Positions 8,457 through 17,474 of a stretch of DNA of 64,000 bases are shown one piece after another. The notes beneath the pieces are model-generated. The model was not told the origin of the DNA, made no database searches, and saw nothing but the letters and a program-made list of their open reading frames with translations. Both the position numbers and the translations under genes were made by a program. Location of the stretch: positions 219,950 to 283,949 of the forward strand of contig NZ_BATI01000006.1 in assembly GCF_000467105.1 (NCBI RefSeq), given 5' to 3'. How positions within the stretch are numbered: the stretch's first letter is position 1; every line of letters begins with the position of its first letter. This DNA comes from Aquipseudomonas alcaligenes NBRC 14159. GTDB lineage: Bacteria > Pseudomonadota > Gammaproteobacteria > Pseudomonadales > Pseudomonadaceae.

Positions 8457-8624
8457 ATGCCCTGGTATGCCTGGCTGATCATTACCCTGGCCCTCGGTTC
8501 GATCCTTGGCAGCCTGCTCCTGCTGCGCGACAGCGCGCGCCGGCTACCGCTCACGGAGGAGCAGCTCAAGCGCATCCGCGAGCGCAATGCCGAGGCGGAC
8601 GCGCAGGACGCCAAGGACAGCTGA
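8457..8624 (+). CDS. DUF2897-family small membrane protein
   Basis: A 55-aa protein with one N-terminal transmembrane helix (WLIITLALGSILGSLLLL) followed by a charged cytoplasmic tail (LTEEQLKRIRERNAEADAQD). The layout and length match the DUF2897 family of pseudomonads and Shewanella, whose role is unknown. AAAGGAG ends six bases before the ATG. The next gene starts 26 bases later on the same strand, so the two are probably co-transcribed. Confidence 0.75.
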   Translation: MPWYAWLIITLALGSILGSLLLLRDSARRLPLTEEQLKRIRERNAEADAQDAKDS

Positions 8625-8650
8625 ACCGCCCTGCCGCACAAGGACGCTGC

Positions 8651-9409
8651 ATGCCGCCGCTGTACCTGCACCTGCTGCCCATGCCTGTGCTCGGCCTGGG
8701 GCTGTACCTCGGCTACATCGATGGGCTGGGAGCGGTATGCGCCTTCTGCTACCTGGCCTGGGTCTTTCTGGGTGAGGCCCTGCTGCCACGCTGGCTGTGG
8801 TGGAGTGGCGGTCTGCTCGGCGGTATTGCCCTCGCCGCCCACCTGCTGCCGGGCTTCCAGCCCATGCTGCTGTGGCCCGCCCGGCAGCTCAGCAGCGATG
8901 CCCCGCCCTTCACCCTGCGCCTGTCCTGGGACAAACTGCTGCTCGGTCTGATACTGCTGGCCTGGTGGCTGTCCCGAGCAAGGCCGCTGGCACGGCACGG
9001 GAGTCTGGCGGCGCTGATCGGCGTCGCCACCCTGCTGCTGGTGCCGCTGCTGGCCATGGCCCTGGGCGTGGTGGGCTGGCAGCCGAAATGGCCGCAGCAG
9101 CTGTGGCTATGGCTGGCAGTAAACCTGGGAGTGGCGGTGCTGGCAGAGGAACTGCTGTTCCGTGCCTGGCTGCAGCCCGTGATGGTGGCACGCCTGGGTG
9201 TGGCACCCGGGATAGCGCTGACCGCCCTGCTGTTCGGCGCTGCGCATCTGCCCTTCAGCCCACTGTTCGCCCTGGTGGCCGGCGTGGCCGGGCTGGGTTA
9301 TGGCCTGGTATTCCATCTCCGCGGCCGGCTATGGCCGGCGCTGTTGCTGCATGCTGCGGTCAATCTGACGCACTTGCTGTTGCTGAGCTACCCGCTACGT
9401 TCGGCCTGA
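8651..9409 (+). CDS. CPBP-family intramembrane glutamic endopeptidase
   Basis: A 252-aa protein with about seven or eight hydrophobic segments. The CPBP (CAAX protease/bacteriocin-processing, Rce1-like) motifs are in order: EELLFR near residue 166 (the catalytic glutamate pair and arginine), then FGAAHLPF and HAAVNLTH, which supply the two histidines. Bacterial members cleave within membranes or act in bacteriocin immunity; the substrate here is unknown. The 3' end overlaps the convergent binding-protein gene by 50 bases. Confidence 0.8.
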   Translation: MPPLYLHLLPMPVLGLGLYLGYIDGLGAVCAFCYLAWVFLGEALLPRWLWWSGGLLGGIALAAHLLPGFQPMLLWPARQLSSDAPPFTLRLSWDKLLLGLILLAWWLSRARPLARHGSLAALIGVATLLLVPLLAMALGVVGWQPKWPQQLWLWLAVNLGVAVLAEELLFRAWLQPVMVARLGVAPGIALTALLFGAAHLPFSPLFALVAGVAGLGYGLVFHLRGRLWPALLLHAAVNLTHLLLLSYPLRSA

Positions 9410-10175
9410 CGTCGATGCCATAGGGCGCGAAAATACGCTTCATCTCGCCATTGTCGCGCAGCAGCTGCAGGGTATTGCGCAAGTCTTCGGCGCTGATCGG
9501 TGCCTGCGGGCTGAGGATGGCATAGTGGCGGTAGCGCTGGTCCTCCCAGTCCGACACCAGCAGCTGCTCGCGCAACTGAGGCTGCTCGCGCAGGCGCGCA
9601 CCGAGCCAGGAGCGGGTGATCGGCGCCATGTCGACGCGCCCCAGCAGCACCAGCCTGAGGTTGCTCTCGTGGGAGTAGGTCAGCACCGCGTTGAAATTCT
9701 GTTCCAGCCACTTGGGATCGTTGTTGAAGCCGGCGAACCCATAGTGATAACCGTTGAACAGCGCCATGCGCTTGTTCATCAGGTTGTCGAAATAGTGCTG
9801 GTCGCGCCCCGGCTCACGACGAGCCACCAGCACTTCGGCATCTTCCAGCCCCATGTCGATACGGGTGCCGGCAATACCCTGCCAATTCCAGTCAGGATTC
9901 TCGAAGATGGCGACATGCACGCGCCCCTGGCGAAAATCATCGAAACGGCGGTTGAGCGAGGTGGCACGCAGGCCAAAGCGATGCTGGCTCTGCACCTTGT
10001 TGAGGGCAGCGACCAGCTCACCGAGCAGGCCGCGGTGCGCATCCTGCTCGGGTTTGATCACGTAAGGCGGGAAATGCACAGCGGCGATCAGAACCTCTTC
10101 CGCAGCACCAGCAGCCGTGCTGAACAGCGCTGCCAGCAGCAGAGCGCCAAGCATTCCCTGTCGACGCCGAGACAT
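9360..10175 (-). CDS. Periplasmic amino-acid-type binding protein (family 3), paralogue 1
   Basis: A 271-aa secreted protein. The signal peptide is residues 1-24 with cleavage after AAGA, and the mature protein begins with the family-3 pattern EVLIAAVHFPPYVI. It is a close paralogue of the next gene upstream in transcription (both share GRDQHYFD, NKRMAL, GYHYGFAGFN and a TYSHxSNL segment). No permease or ATPase genes are nearby, so it may be a sensor or orphan receptor rather than part of a transporter. GAGGT precedes the ATG. The last 16 codons overlap the CPBP gene on the other strand. Confidence 0.75.
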   Translation of the reverse strand: MSRRRQGMLGALLLAALFSTAAGAAEEVLIAAVHFPPYVIKPEQDAHRGLLGELVAALNKVQSQHRFGLRATSLNRRFDDFRQGRVHVAIFENPDWNWQGIAGTRIDMGLEDAEVLVARREPGRDQHYFDNLMNKRMALFNGYHYGFAGFNNDPKWLEQNFNAVLTYSHESNLRLVLLGRVDMAPITRSWLGARLREQPQLREQLLVSDWEDQRYRHYAILSPQAPISAEDLRNTLQLLRDNGEMKRIFAPYGIDVRPNVAGSSATASASD

Positions 10176-10251
10176 ATTGACCTCGTGGACAACTGAGCTG
10201 AGCGAAGACTAGCCCAGCGATCTAGCGGCGTAAATGGACAAAGCAACGCCC

Positions 10252-11055
10252 TCAGCGCGGCATGGGGTCGGCATGCTCGGCTACGGCATCCCCCGCCGTC
10301 CTTAAATGATAACGACTCACCAGCTCACCGAGCCGGCCGCTGTGTTGCAGGTCCTGCAGCAAGCTGGCCAGTTGCGGGGCATTCAGCGGCCCTTGCGGGC
10401 GCAGCAGGGCATGGTGGTGGTAAACCTGATCGACACGTTCGGACACCAGCAGGCGCGCGCTCTGCTGCGGGTTTTCGCTCTGGTACAGGCGCAGGTAGGA
10501 ACGGGTTACCACACTGATATCGGCCCGACCGTGCAGCAGCATCAACAGGTTGCTGTCGTGGGAATAGGTAAGTACCGCGTTGAACTGCCGCCCCAGGTAC
10601 TCCTGGTCGGCATTGAAACCGGCGAAACCATAGTGATAGCCGCTGTACAGGGCCATGCGCTTGTTATCCAGGCGGTCGAAGTAATGCTGGTCACGCCCCT
10701 CTTCGGCGCGCGCGACATAGACTTCGGCGTCGGTGATCTGCAGATCGAGCTTTTGCAGGGGAATGTTCTGCCAGCCCCAGTCTGGCGACTCGAACAGGAT
10801 CATGTCGTAGCGCGCCTGCTGCAGATCGCGGTAGCGGCGGGTCACCGACGTCGGCACCAGATCGAAACGGTAGTCCTGCTGGGACTGGTTGAGCGCTGCC
10901 AGCAGTTCCGGGAGCAGCCCGCCGGGCGCTGTGCTCTCGGGCTTCACCACGTAAGGCGGGAAATGGTAGGCGCCAACCCGCACCCGTTGCTCGGCATGGG
11001 CCAATGGCATGCACAACACGAAAGCCAACAGCAGCAGACAATGGGAGGGGCGCAA
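10252..11055 (-). CDS. Periplasmic amino-acid-type binding protein (family 3), paralogue 2
   Basis: A 267-aa exported protein, tandem paralogue of the gene at 9360-10175. I start at TTG 11055, which follows AGGT and gives a full signal peptide (MRPSHCLLLLAFVLCMPLAHA); the next in-frame ATG would cut the signal in half. The mature N-terminus RVRVGAYHFPPYVV is typical of solute-binding protein family 3. Like its neighbour it lacks adjacent transporter genes. The 76-base gap to paralogue 1 suggests they are co-transcribed. Confidence 0.72.
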   Translation of the reverse strand: MRPSHCLLLLAFVLCMPLAHAEQRVRVGAYHFPPYVVKPESTAPGGLLPELLAALNQSQQDYRFDLVPTSVTRRYRDLQQARYDMILFESPDWGWQNIPLQKLDLQITDAEVYVARAEEGRDQHYFDRLDNKRMALYSGYHYGFAGFNADQEYLGRQFNAVLTYSHDSNLLMLLHGRADISVVTRSYLRLYQSENPQQSARLLVSERVDQVYHHHALLRPQGPLNAPQLASLLQDLQHSGRLGELVSRYHLRTAGDAVAEHADPMPR

Positions 11056-11135
11056 TGCCGTGACCTCGATCGGGAAAGAGCCAGAAAATCCGGCACATCC
11101 CTGTAGCCAGCCCTGCCTGCAGCTTAGCCTATCCG

Positions 11136-11765
11136 TCAGCTTTCCTTGAAGACCAGGGCCAGGGCCTCCTCGGCCAGCTGATCAAGCGTCATCTTGCCGC
11201 CCGGGCGGAACCAGGTGGTGGTCCAGCTCAGTGCGCCGGTCAGGAAACGCCGCAGGACGAAAGGATCGGCCTTGAAGAAGCCGGCGGCACGCGCCTCGCC
11301 GAGCACGTCGAGCCAGATCTGCTCGTAGCTGTCACGCAGGCTGAGGATATAGGCCTGGCTCTCCTCGGAGAGCGAACGCCATTCGTACACCAGCACGCCC
11401 ATGGCCTCGCCGGTGCCGCCCATGATCGACTGCAGCTCGCAGCGAATCAGCCCCAGCACGCGCTCGCGCGGGCCGCGAGCCTCGTCCAGGGCGGCGCGCA
11501 TCAACGCAGTGTTATAGAGGATGGTCTCCTCCATCACCGCCTTGAGGATTTCGTCCTTGCTCTTGAAGTGGTGAAAGATGCTGCCGGACTGGATACCCAC
11601 GGCGCTGGCCAGGTCGCGGACCGTGGTGCGCTCGTAGCCCTTGCTGCGGAACAGGTGGGCGGCGGTCTGCAGCAGCTTGCCGCGGGCGCTGTCCGGGTCG
11701 GTCAGCTCGCCATTGGCGACCAGCTTCTGCATCACTTTTCGGGCTTTCTGTTCGTCCAGGCTCAT
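11136..11765 (-). CDS. atuR: TetR-family repressor of the acyclic terpene utilization cluster
   Basis: A 209-aa TetR/AcrR regulator. The helix-turn-helix lies near residues 45-66 (TVRDLASAVGIQSGSIFHHF), preceded by ARGKLLQTAAHLFRSKGYERT. The C-terminal domain should bind an acyl-CoA of the pathway. GGGGGAG precedes the ATG. It is transcribed away from atuA, and two AtuR-like operators lie between them. In P. aeruginosa AtuR represses atuABCDEFGH by binding two inverted repeats in this same interval; here the arrangement and motif agree. Confidence 0.85.
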   Translation of the reverse strand: MSLDEQKARKVMQKLVANGELTDPDSARGKLLQTAAHLFRSKGYERTTVRDLASAVGIQSGSIFHHFKSKDEILKAVMEETILYNTALMRAALDEARGPRERVLGLIRCELQSIMGGTGEAMGVLVYEWRSLSEESQAYILSLRDSYEQIWLDVLGEARAAGFFKADPFVLRRFLTGALSWTTTWFRPGGKMTLDQLAEEALALVFKES

Positions 11766-11820
11766 CGCTCCCCCAGGTTGCGCTCGCGTACAGCGCTGAT
11801 TGTACGCGAGCTTCATGTAT

Positions 11821-11839
11821 ACCGAGCAAGCGCTTGGGT
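11821..11839. promoter_or_regulatory. AtuR-type operator 1
   Basis: ACCGAGC-AAGC-GCTTGGGT, an imperfect dyad centred on the palindrome CAAGCGCTTG (11827-11836). It lies 56 bases from the atuR start. Paired with operator 2, it fits the two-site arrangement reported for AtuR in P. aeruginosa. Confidence 0.7.
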
Positions 11840-11865
11840 AAAAAGAAGCACATAAAGGCTTTTCA

Positions 11866-11883
11866 ACCAAGCGCTTGCTTGGT
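11866..11883. promoter_or_regulatory. AtuR-type operator 2
   Basis: ACCAAGC (11866-11872) - GCTT - GCTTGGT (11877-11883) is a perfect inverted repeat, again containing CAAGCGCTTG. It lies 39 bases before the atuA start, where a bound repressor would block its promoter. Confidence 0.75.
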
Positions 11884-11921
11884 AGCCTTCGCAACATCTG
11901 CTCCCGCACGGACCCACAACC

Positions 11922-13709
11922 ATGACCAAGACCGTACGCATCGGCTGCGCCTCCGCCTTCTGGGGCGACACCTCCACCGCCGCCGCCCAGCTGGTTCGCG
12001 GCGCCGAACTGGACTACCTGGTGTTCGACTACCTGGCCGAGGTGACCATGTCGATCATGGCCGGCGCACGCATGAAGAAGCCGGACGAAGGCTATGCCAC
12101 CGACTTCGTCGAGGTAATGGCGCCGCTGCTCGGCGAGATCGCGCAGAAGAAGATTCGCGTGGTGAGCAACGCCGGCGGGGTCAACCCGAGCGCCTGCGCC
12201 GCCGCCCTGGCCGCCGCCTGCGACAAGGCCGGGGTGAGCCTGAAGATCGCAGTGCTGCATGGCGACAACCTGCAACCCAAGCTGGGCGAACTGGCCAAGG
12301 CCGGAACCACCGAAATGTTCAGCGGCACCCCGCTGCCGCCGATGTGCGTGTCGGTCAACGCTTACCTGGGCGCGCCGGGCATCGTCGCGGCGCTTGAAGC
12401 GGGGGCGGATATCGTCATCACCGGCCGCGTGGTCGACAGTGCCGTGGTCAGCGCCGCCCTGGTGCACGAGTTCGGCTGGGCCTGGAGCGACTACGACAAG
12501 CTGGCTCAGGCCGCGCTGGCCGGCCACATCATCGAATGCGGCGCACAGTGCACCGGCGGCAACTTCACCGACTGGCGCGACGTGCCGGACTACGAACATA
12601 TCGGCTTCCCGATCGTCGAGGTGCAGGCCGATGGCAGCTTCGTGGTCGCCAAGCCGGAAGGCACCGGCGGCCTGATCTCCACCCTGTCGGTCGGCGAGCA
12701 GATGCTCTACGAGATCGGCGATCCGCGTGCCTACTACCTGCCCGATGTGGTCTGCGATTTCACCCAGGTGCAGCTGCGCCAGGTCGGTGACAACCGCGTC
12801 GAGCTGAAAGGTGCACGTGGCCTGGCACCCACCGCGCAATACAAGGTCAGCGCCACCCACCCGGATGGCTTCCGCTGCACCGCCAGCTGCCTGCTGGCCG
12901 GTATCGACGCCGTGGCCAAGGCCGAGCGGGTCAGCCAGGCGATCATCGCCAAGACCGAGGAAATGTTCGCCGCGCGCGGCTGGGGCCCCTACAAGGAGGT
13001 GTGCATCGAGCTGCTCGGCTCGGAAGCCACCTATGGCCCGCACGGCCAGCGCCGTGATACCCGCGAAGTGGTGGTGAAGATCGGCGTGCGCCACGCGAAG
13101 AAAGAAGCCTTGATCCTGTTCTCCCGCGAGATCGCCCAGGCCGCGACCGGCATGGCGCCGGGCCTGACCGGCATCGTCGGCGGCCGCCCCACCGTGTACC
13201 CGGTGATCCGCCTGTTCAGCTTCCTGGTGGACAAGAGCGCCTGCCAGCTGGAAGTGGAATTGAACGGCGAGCGCCACCCGCTCGCCCTGCCCCAGCTGGA
13301 CGCCTTCAGCACGACGCAAATTGCCGCCGACGTCGCCGTGCCGGCCGCCAGCGGCCAGGCCGATGCCAGCGTGCCGCTGATCAAGCTGGCCGTGGCCCGC
13401 TCCGGCGACAAGGGCAACCACAGCAACATCGGCGTGATGGCGAGAAAGCCCGAATATCTGGCGTGGATCGCCGCTGCGCTAAGCGAGGCTGCCGTGGCCG
13501 AATGGATGCAGCATGTACTCGACGGCCAGACCGGCAAGGTCAGCCGCTGGTACCTGCCCGGCAGCCACAGCCTCAACTTCCTGCTGGAGAACGCCCTGGG
13601 TGGCGGCGGCGTGGCCAGCCTGCGCATCGACCCGCAGGGCAAGGCCTTCGCCCAGCAGTTGCTGGAGTTCCCGGTACCGGTGCCCAAGGCCCTGGCCGAG
13701 CAGCTGTAA
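11922..13709 (+). CDS. atuA: Acyclic terpene utilization protein AtuA
   Basis: A 595-aa cytoplasmic protein of the AtuA/DUF1446 family. The long N-terminal domain begins [21 protein letters not shown]; a separate C-terminal module (from about residue 490, [20 protein letters not shown]) is the small AtuA-like domain found alone in some organisms. AtuA is essential for growth on citronellol in P. aeruginosa, but its reaction is not established; a hydratase/lyase step near 3-hydroxy-3-isohexenylglutaryl-CoA cleavage has been suggested. It is the first gene of the atu operon, directly behind the AtuR operators. Confidence 0.9.
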   Translation: MTKTVRIGCASAFWGDTSTAAAQLVRGAELDYLVFDYLAEVTMSIMAGARMKKPDEGYATDFVEVMAPLLGEIAQKKIRVVSNAGGVNPSACAAALAAACDKAGVSLKIAVLHGDNLQPKLGELAKAGTTEMFSGTPLPPMCVSVNAYLGAPGIVAALEAGADIVITGRVVDSAVVSAALVHEFGWAWSDYDKLAQAALAGHIIECGAQCTGGNFTDWRDVPDYEHIGFPIVEVQADGSFVVAKPEGTGGLISTLSVGEQMLYEIGDPRAYYLPDVVCDFTQVQLRQVGDNRVELKGARGLAPTAQYKVSATHPDGFRCTASCLLAGIDAVAKAERVSQAIIAKTEEMFAARGWGPYKEVCIELLGSEATYGPHGQRRDTREVVVKIGVRHAKKEALILFSREIAQAATGMAPGLTGIVGGRPTVYPVIRLFSFLVDKSACQLEVELNGERHPLALPQLDAFSTTQIAADVAVPAASGQADASVPLIKLAVARSGDKGNHSNIGVMARKPEYLAWIAAALSEAAVAEWMQHVLDGQTGKVSRWYLPGSHSLNFLLENALGGGGVASLRIDPQGKAFAQQLLEFPVPVPKALAEQL

Positions 13710-13775
13710 CGCACAGATTTCCGGTGACAGCGGACAGGGGCCGCTGCCCACCCTACGACGAGGACGATAACAACA

Positions 13776-14639
13776 ATGGCATACGACTCAGTCTTCAAAC
13801 CCGGCCTGTTCGCCGGCCAGACCATTCTGGTCACCGGCGGCGGCAGCGGCATCGGCCGCTGCGTGGCGCATGAGCTGGCCTACCTGGGGGCCCATGTGGT
13901 GCTGGTCGGGCGCAAGCTGGAGAAGCTTGAAAGCACCTGCGCCGAGATTGTCGAGGACGGCGGCAGCGCCAGCTTCAAGGTCTGCGACATCCGCGAGGAA
14001 GATGCGGTCAAGGCGATGGTCGCCCAGGTGCTGGCCGAGCGCGAGCGCATCCACCACCTGGTCAACAACGCCGGCGGCCAGTTCCCGGCACCACTGATCA
14101 GCATCAACCAGAAAGGCTTCGAGACCGTCGTTCGCACCAACCTGGTGGGCGGCTTCCTGGTCGCTCGCGAAGTCTTCACCCAGAGCCTGTGCAAGCACGG
14201 CGGCAGCATCGTCAACATGCTCGCCGACATGTGGGGCGGCATGCCCGGCATGGGCCACTCCGGCGCCGCCCGCGCCGGCATGGAGAACTTCACCAAGACT
14301 GCGGCCTTCGAGTGGGGCCACTGCAACGTGCGGGTCAATGCGGTGGCACCGGGCTGGATCGCCTCCAGCGGCATGGACACCTACCCCGAGTCGATGAAGA
14401 GCCTGATCCGCAATCTCAAGGAGCACGTGCCGCTGCAGCGCATCGGCACCGAGTCGGAAGTGGCCGCGGCGATTGTCTTCCTGCTGTCGCCGGGTGCCAA
14501 CTTCATCAACGGCAACACCATCCGCATCGACGGCGCCGCCAGCCTCGGCACCCGCGCCTGGCCGCTGGCCAAGGCGAAGAAGAGCGAGTCCTACAACGGC
14601 TTCCACCGGGCCTACATGCCCGACGTGTTCAAGGAGTAA
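13776..14639 (+). CDS. atuB: Short-chain dehydrogenase AtuB, dienoyl-CoA-reductase-like
   Basis: A 287-aa SDR. The nucleotide-binding motif TGGGSGIG and the NNAGG strand are intact, but the usual YxxxK pair is absent: the aligned positions are Ser162 and Arg166 (in GHSGAARAG), and the usual serine stretch reads NMLADMWGG. The following FEWGHCNVRVNAVAPG resembles 2,4-dienoyl-CoA reductases, which also lack the tyrosine but keep a lysine. A reductase or dehydrogenase step on citronellol-derived acyl-CoAs is likely; the exact reaction is not known. AtuC starts three bases after its stop. Confidence 0.88.
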   Translation: MAYDSVFKPGLFAGQTILVTGGGSGIGRCVAHELAYLGAHVVLVGRKLEKLESTCAEIVEDGGSASFKVCDIREEDAVKAMVAQVLAERERIHHLVNNAGGQFPAPLISINQKGFETVVRTNLVGGFLVAREVFTQSLCKHGGSIVNMLADMWGGMPGMGHSGAARAGMENFTKTAAFEWGHCNVRVNAVAPGWIASSGMDTYPESMKSLIRNLKEHVPLQRIGTESEVAAAIVFLLSPGANFINGNTIRIDGAASLGTRAWPLAKAKKSESYNGFHRAYMPDVFKE

Positions 14640-14642
14640 GTC

Positions 14643-16259
14643 ATGCCGGTCATCCAGAGCGACATCGACGTCCATGGCGACACCTTCGCGCAGAATCGTC
14701 AGGCCATGCTGACCGCCATCGCCAGCTTCCGCGACGTGGAACAGAAGGTGCTGGACAAGGCCGCCGAGGCCAAGCCCAAGTTCGTCAAGCGCGGCCAGCT
14801 GCTGCCGCGCGAGCGTATCAACCTGCTGCTCGACCCGGGCGCACCCTTCCTTGAGCTGTCCTCGCTGGCCGGCTACAAGCTGCACGACGACAAGGACGGT
14901 ACCCAGGCCGGCGGCGGCATCATCGCCGGCATCGGCTACGTCGCTGGCGTGCGCTGCCTGGTGATCGCCAACAACAGCGCGATCAAGGGCGGCACCATCT
15001 CCCCCACCGGTCTGAAGAAATCCCTGCGCCTGCAGCAGATCGCCGTGGAGAACAAGCTGCCGGTGATCACCCTGGCCGAGAGCGGCGGCGCCAACCTCAA
15101 CTACGCCGCCGACATCTTCGTCGAAGGCGCGCGCGGCTTCGCCAACCAGGCGCGCATGTCGGCCATGGGCCTGCCGCAGATCACCGTGGTACACGGCTCC
15201 AGCACCGCCGGCGGGGCCTACCAGCCGGGCCTGTCCGACTACGTGGTAGTGGTGCGCGGCAAGGCCAAGATGTTCCTCGCCGGCCCGCCCCTGCTGAAAG
15301 CCGCGACCGGCGAGATCGCCACCGACGAAGAGCTGGGCGGCGCCGAGATGCACGCCCAGGTCGCCGGTACCGCCGAATACCTGGCCGAGAACGATGCCGA
15401 CGGCGTGCGCCTGGCCCGCGAGATCACCGGCCTGCTGCCGTGGAACCAACAACTGCCCGCTCGTGAGAAACGTACCTGGCGCGAGCCGCTGTACCCGGCC
15501 GAGGAGCTGCTGGGCATCGTCCCGGCGGACGCCAAGAAGCCCTACGACGTGCGCGAGATCATCGCCCGCATCGCCGACGGCTCGGAGTTCCTCGACTTCA
15601 AGAACGAGTTCGACAGCCAGACCGTTTGCGGCCACCTGGCCATCGAAGGCCAGCCCTGCGGCTTCATCGGCAACAACGGCCCGATCACCCCGCGCGGCGC
15701 GGCCAAGGCCGCCCAGTTCATCCAGCTGTGCGAGCAGAGCAACACGCCGATCCTGTTCTTCCACAACACCACCGGCTTCATGGTCGGCACCGAGTCGGAA
15801 CAGAACGGCGTGATCAAGCACGGCTCCAAGCTGATCCAGGCCGTGGCCAACTGCAGCGTGCCGAAGCTGACCATCGTCGTCGGCGGCTCCTACGGCGCCG
15901 GCAACTACGCAATGTGCGGCCGCGGTCTCGATCCGCGCTTTATCTTCGCCTGGCCCAACAGCAAGACCGCCGTGATGGGCGGCGCCCAGGCCGGCAAGGT
16001 GCTGCGCATCGTCACCGAGGACAAGCACCGCAAGGAAGGCAAGGAGGCCGACCCGAAGATGCTCGACATGCTGGAAATGGCCACCGCGCAGAAGCTCGAC
16101 AGCCAGTCCACCGCGCTGTACGGCACCGCCAGCCTGTGGGACGACGGCCTGATCGACCCGCGTGACACGCGCAAGCTGCTCGGCTTCCTGCTGGACATCT
16201 GCGCCGAAGCCGCCGTGCGCCCGCTCAAATCCAACACCTTCGGCGTGGCCCGGCTCTGA
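14643..16259 (+). CDS. atuC: Geranyl-CoA carboxylase, beta (carboxyltransferase) subunit
   Basis: A 538-aa biotin-dependent acyl-CoA carboxyltransferase. It takes carboxyl groups from the biotin of AtuF and adds them to cis-geranyl-CoA to make isohexenylglutaconyl-CoA. N- and C-terminal crotonase-like halves are visible; VHGSSTAGGAYQPGLSDYVV and VVGGSYGAGNYAMCGRG are the two glycine-rich oxyanion segments. The ribosome site AAGGAG lies in the last codons of atuB, so translation is coupled. It could be mistaken for methylcrotonyl-CoA carboxylase (LiuB), but the flanking atu genes decide it. Confidence 0.88.
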   Translation: MPVIQSDIDVHGDTFAQNRQAMLTAIASFRDVEQKVLDKAAEAKPKFVKRGQLLPRERINLLLDPGAPFLELSSLAGYKLHDDKDGTQAGGGIIAGIGYVAGVRCLVIANNSAIKGGTISPTGLKKSLRLQQIAVENKLPVITLAESGGANLNYAADIFVEGARGFANQARMSAMGLPQITVVHGSSTAGGAYQPGLSDYVVVVRGKAKMFLAGPPLLKAATGEIATDEELGGAEMHAQVAGTAEYLAENDADGVRLAREITGLLPWNQQLPAREKRTWREPLYPAEELLGIVPADAKKPYDVREIIARIADGSEFLDFKNEFDSQTVCGHLAIEGQPCGFIGNNGPITPRGAAKAAQFIQLCEQSNTPILFFHNTTGFMVGTESEQNGVIKHGSKLIQAVANCSVPKLTIVVGGSYGAGNYAMCGRGLDPRFIFAWPNSKTAVMGGAQAGKVLRIVTEDKHRKEGKEADPKMLDMLEMATAQKLDSQSTALYGTASLWDDGLIDPRDTRKLLGFLLDICAEAAVRPLKSNTFGVARL

Positions 16260-16303
16260 GCCGGTCGCCCACCTTTCATTCGAGATCCCAGGAGAACAAC
16301 AAC

Positions 16304-17464
16304 ATGATCTTTACCCAGGAACACGAAGAACTCCGCCGCACCGTACGCAACTTTGTCGACAAGGAAATCAACCCGCACGTCGACGAGTGGGAAAAGGACG
16401 GTCGCTTCCCGATCCACGAAATCTTCAAGAAGGCCGGTGATCTGGGCCTGCTGGGCATCTCCAAGCCGGAGAAATTCGGCGGCATGGGCCTGGACTACAG
16501 CTACTCCATCGTCGCGGCCGAAGAGTTCGGCACCATCCGCTGCGGCGGCATCCCGATGTCCATCGGCGTGCAGACCGACATGTGCACCCCGGCCCTGGCC
16601 CGCTTCGGCTCCGATGAGCTGCGCGAACAGTTCCTCGCCCCGGCGATTGCCGGCGACATGGTCGGCTGCATCGGCGTCTCCGAAGTGGGTGCCGGTTCCG
16701 ACGTGGCCGGTCTGAAGACCACCGCGCGCAAGGACGGCGACGACTACGTGATCAACGGCAGCAAGATGTGGATCACCAACTCGCCGTCGGCCGACTTCAT
16801 CTGCCTGCTGGCCAACACCAGCGACGACAAGCCGCACGTGAACAAGTCGCTGATCGTGGTGCCGATGAAGACCCCGGGCATCACCGTCAGTCCGCACCTG
16901 GACAAGCTCGGCATGCGCAGCTCGGAAACCGCCCAGGTGTTCTTCGACAACGTGCGCGTGCCGCAGCGCTACCGCATCGGTCACGAAGGCGCCGGCTTCA
17001 TGATGCAGATGCTGCAGTTCCAGGAAGAGCGCCTGTTCGGCGCGGCCAACATCATCAAGGGCCTGGAGTACTGCGTCGACTCCACCATCGACTACTGCAA
17101 GCAGCGCCACACCTTCGGCAACCCGCTGATCGACAACCAGGCCATCCACTTCCGCCTGGCCGAGCTGCAGACTGAGATCGAATGCCTGCGCGCCCTGGTC
17201 TACCAGGCCACCGAGCAGTACGTGAAAGGCCGCGACGTGACCAAGCTGGCCTCGATGGCCAAGCTCAAGGCCGGTCGCCTCGGTCGCGAAGTGTCCGACG
17301 CCTGCCTGCAGTACTGGGGCGGCATGGGCTTCATGTGGGACAACCCGGTTTCGCGTGCCTACCGCGACGTGCGTCTGGTCTCGATTGGCGGCGGCGCCGA
17401 CGAAATCATGCTGGGCATCATCTGCAAGCTGATGGGCATCCTGCCCGGCAAAAAGAAGGGCTGA
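16304..17464 (+). CDS. atuD: Citronellyl-CoA dehydrogenase
   Basis: A 386-aa FAD acyl-CoA dehydrogenase that desaturates citronellyl-CoA to geranyl-CoA and passes electrons to ETF. GVSEVGAGSDVAGLKT and WITNSPSADF line the flavin. The medium-chain catalytic glutamate near the C-terminus is replaced (SIGGGADEI). Glu255 in GLEYCVD aligns, counting back from YCKQR, with the catalytic glutamate of long-chain/isovaleryl-CoA dehydrogenases, which suits a branched substrate. GGAG precedes the ATG. The ETF and ETF-QO genes needed downstream are also in this window. Confidence 0.88.
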   Translation: MIFTQEHEELRRTVRNFVDKEINPHVDEWEKDGRFPIHEIFKKAGDLGLLGISKPEKFGGMGLDYSYSIVAAEEFGTIRCGGIPMSIGVQTDMCTPALARFGSDELREQFLAPAIAGDMVGCIGVSEVGAGSDVAGLKTTARKDGDDYVINGSKMWITNSPSADFICLLANTSDDKPHVNKSLIVVPMKTPGITVSPHLDKLGMRSSETAQVFFDNVRVPQRYRIGHEGAGFMMQMLQFQEERLFGAANIIKGLEYCVDSTIDYCKQRHTFGNPLIDNQAIHFRLAELQTEIECLRALVYQATEQYVKGRDVTKLASMAKLKAGRLGREVSDACLQYWGGMGFMWDNPVSRAYRDVRLVSIGGGADEIMLGIICKLMGILPGKKKG

Positions 17465-17474
17465 GGAAGCGACC

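Noticed and set aside
11136..13421. A 761-codon minus-strand frame including atuR
   Set aside because: Only the last 209 codons (atuR) are real; the rest is antisense to atuA and atuR has its own ribosome site and start at 11765.
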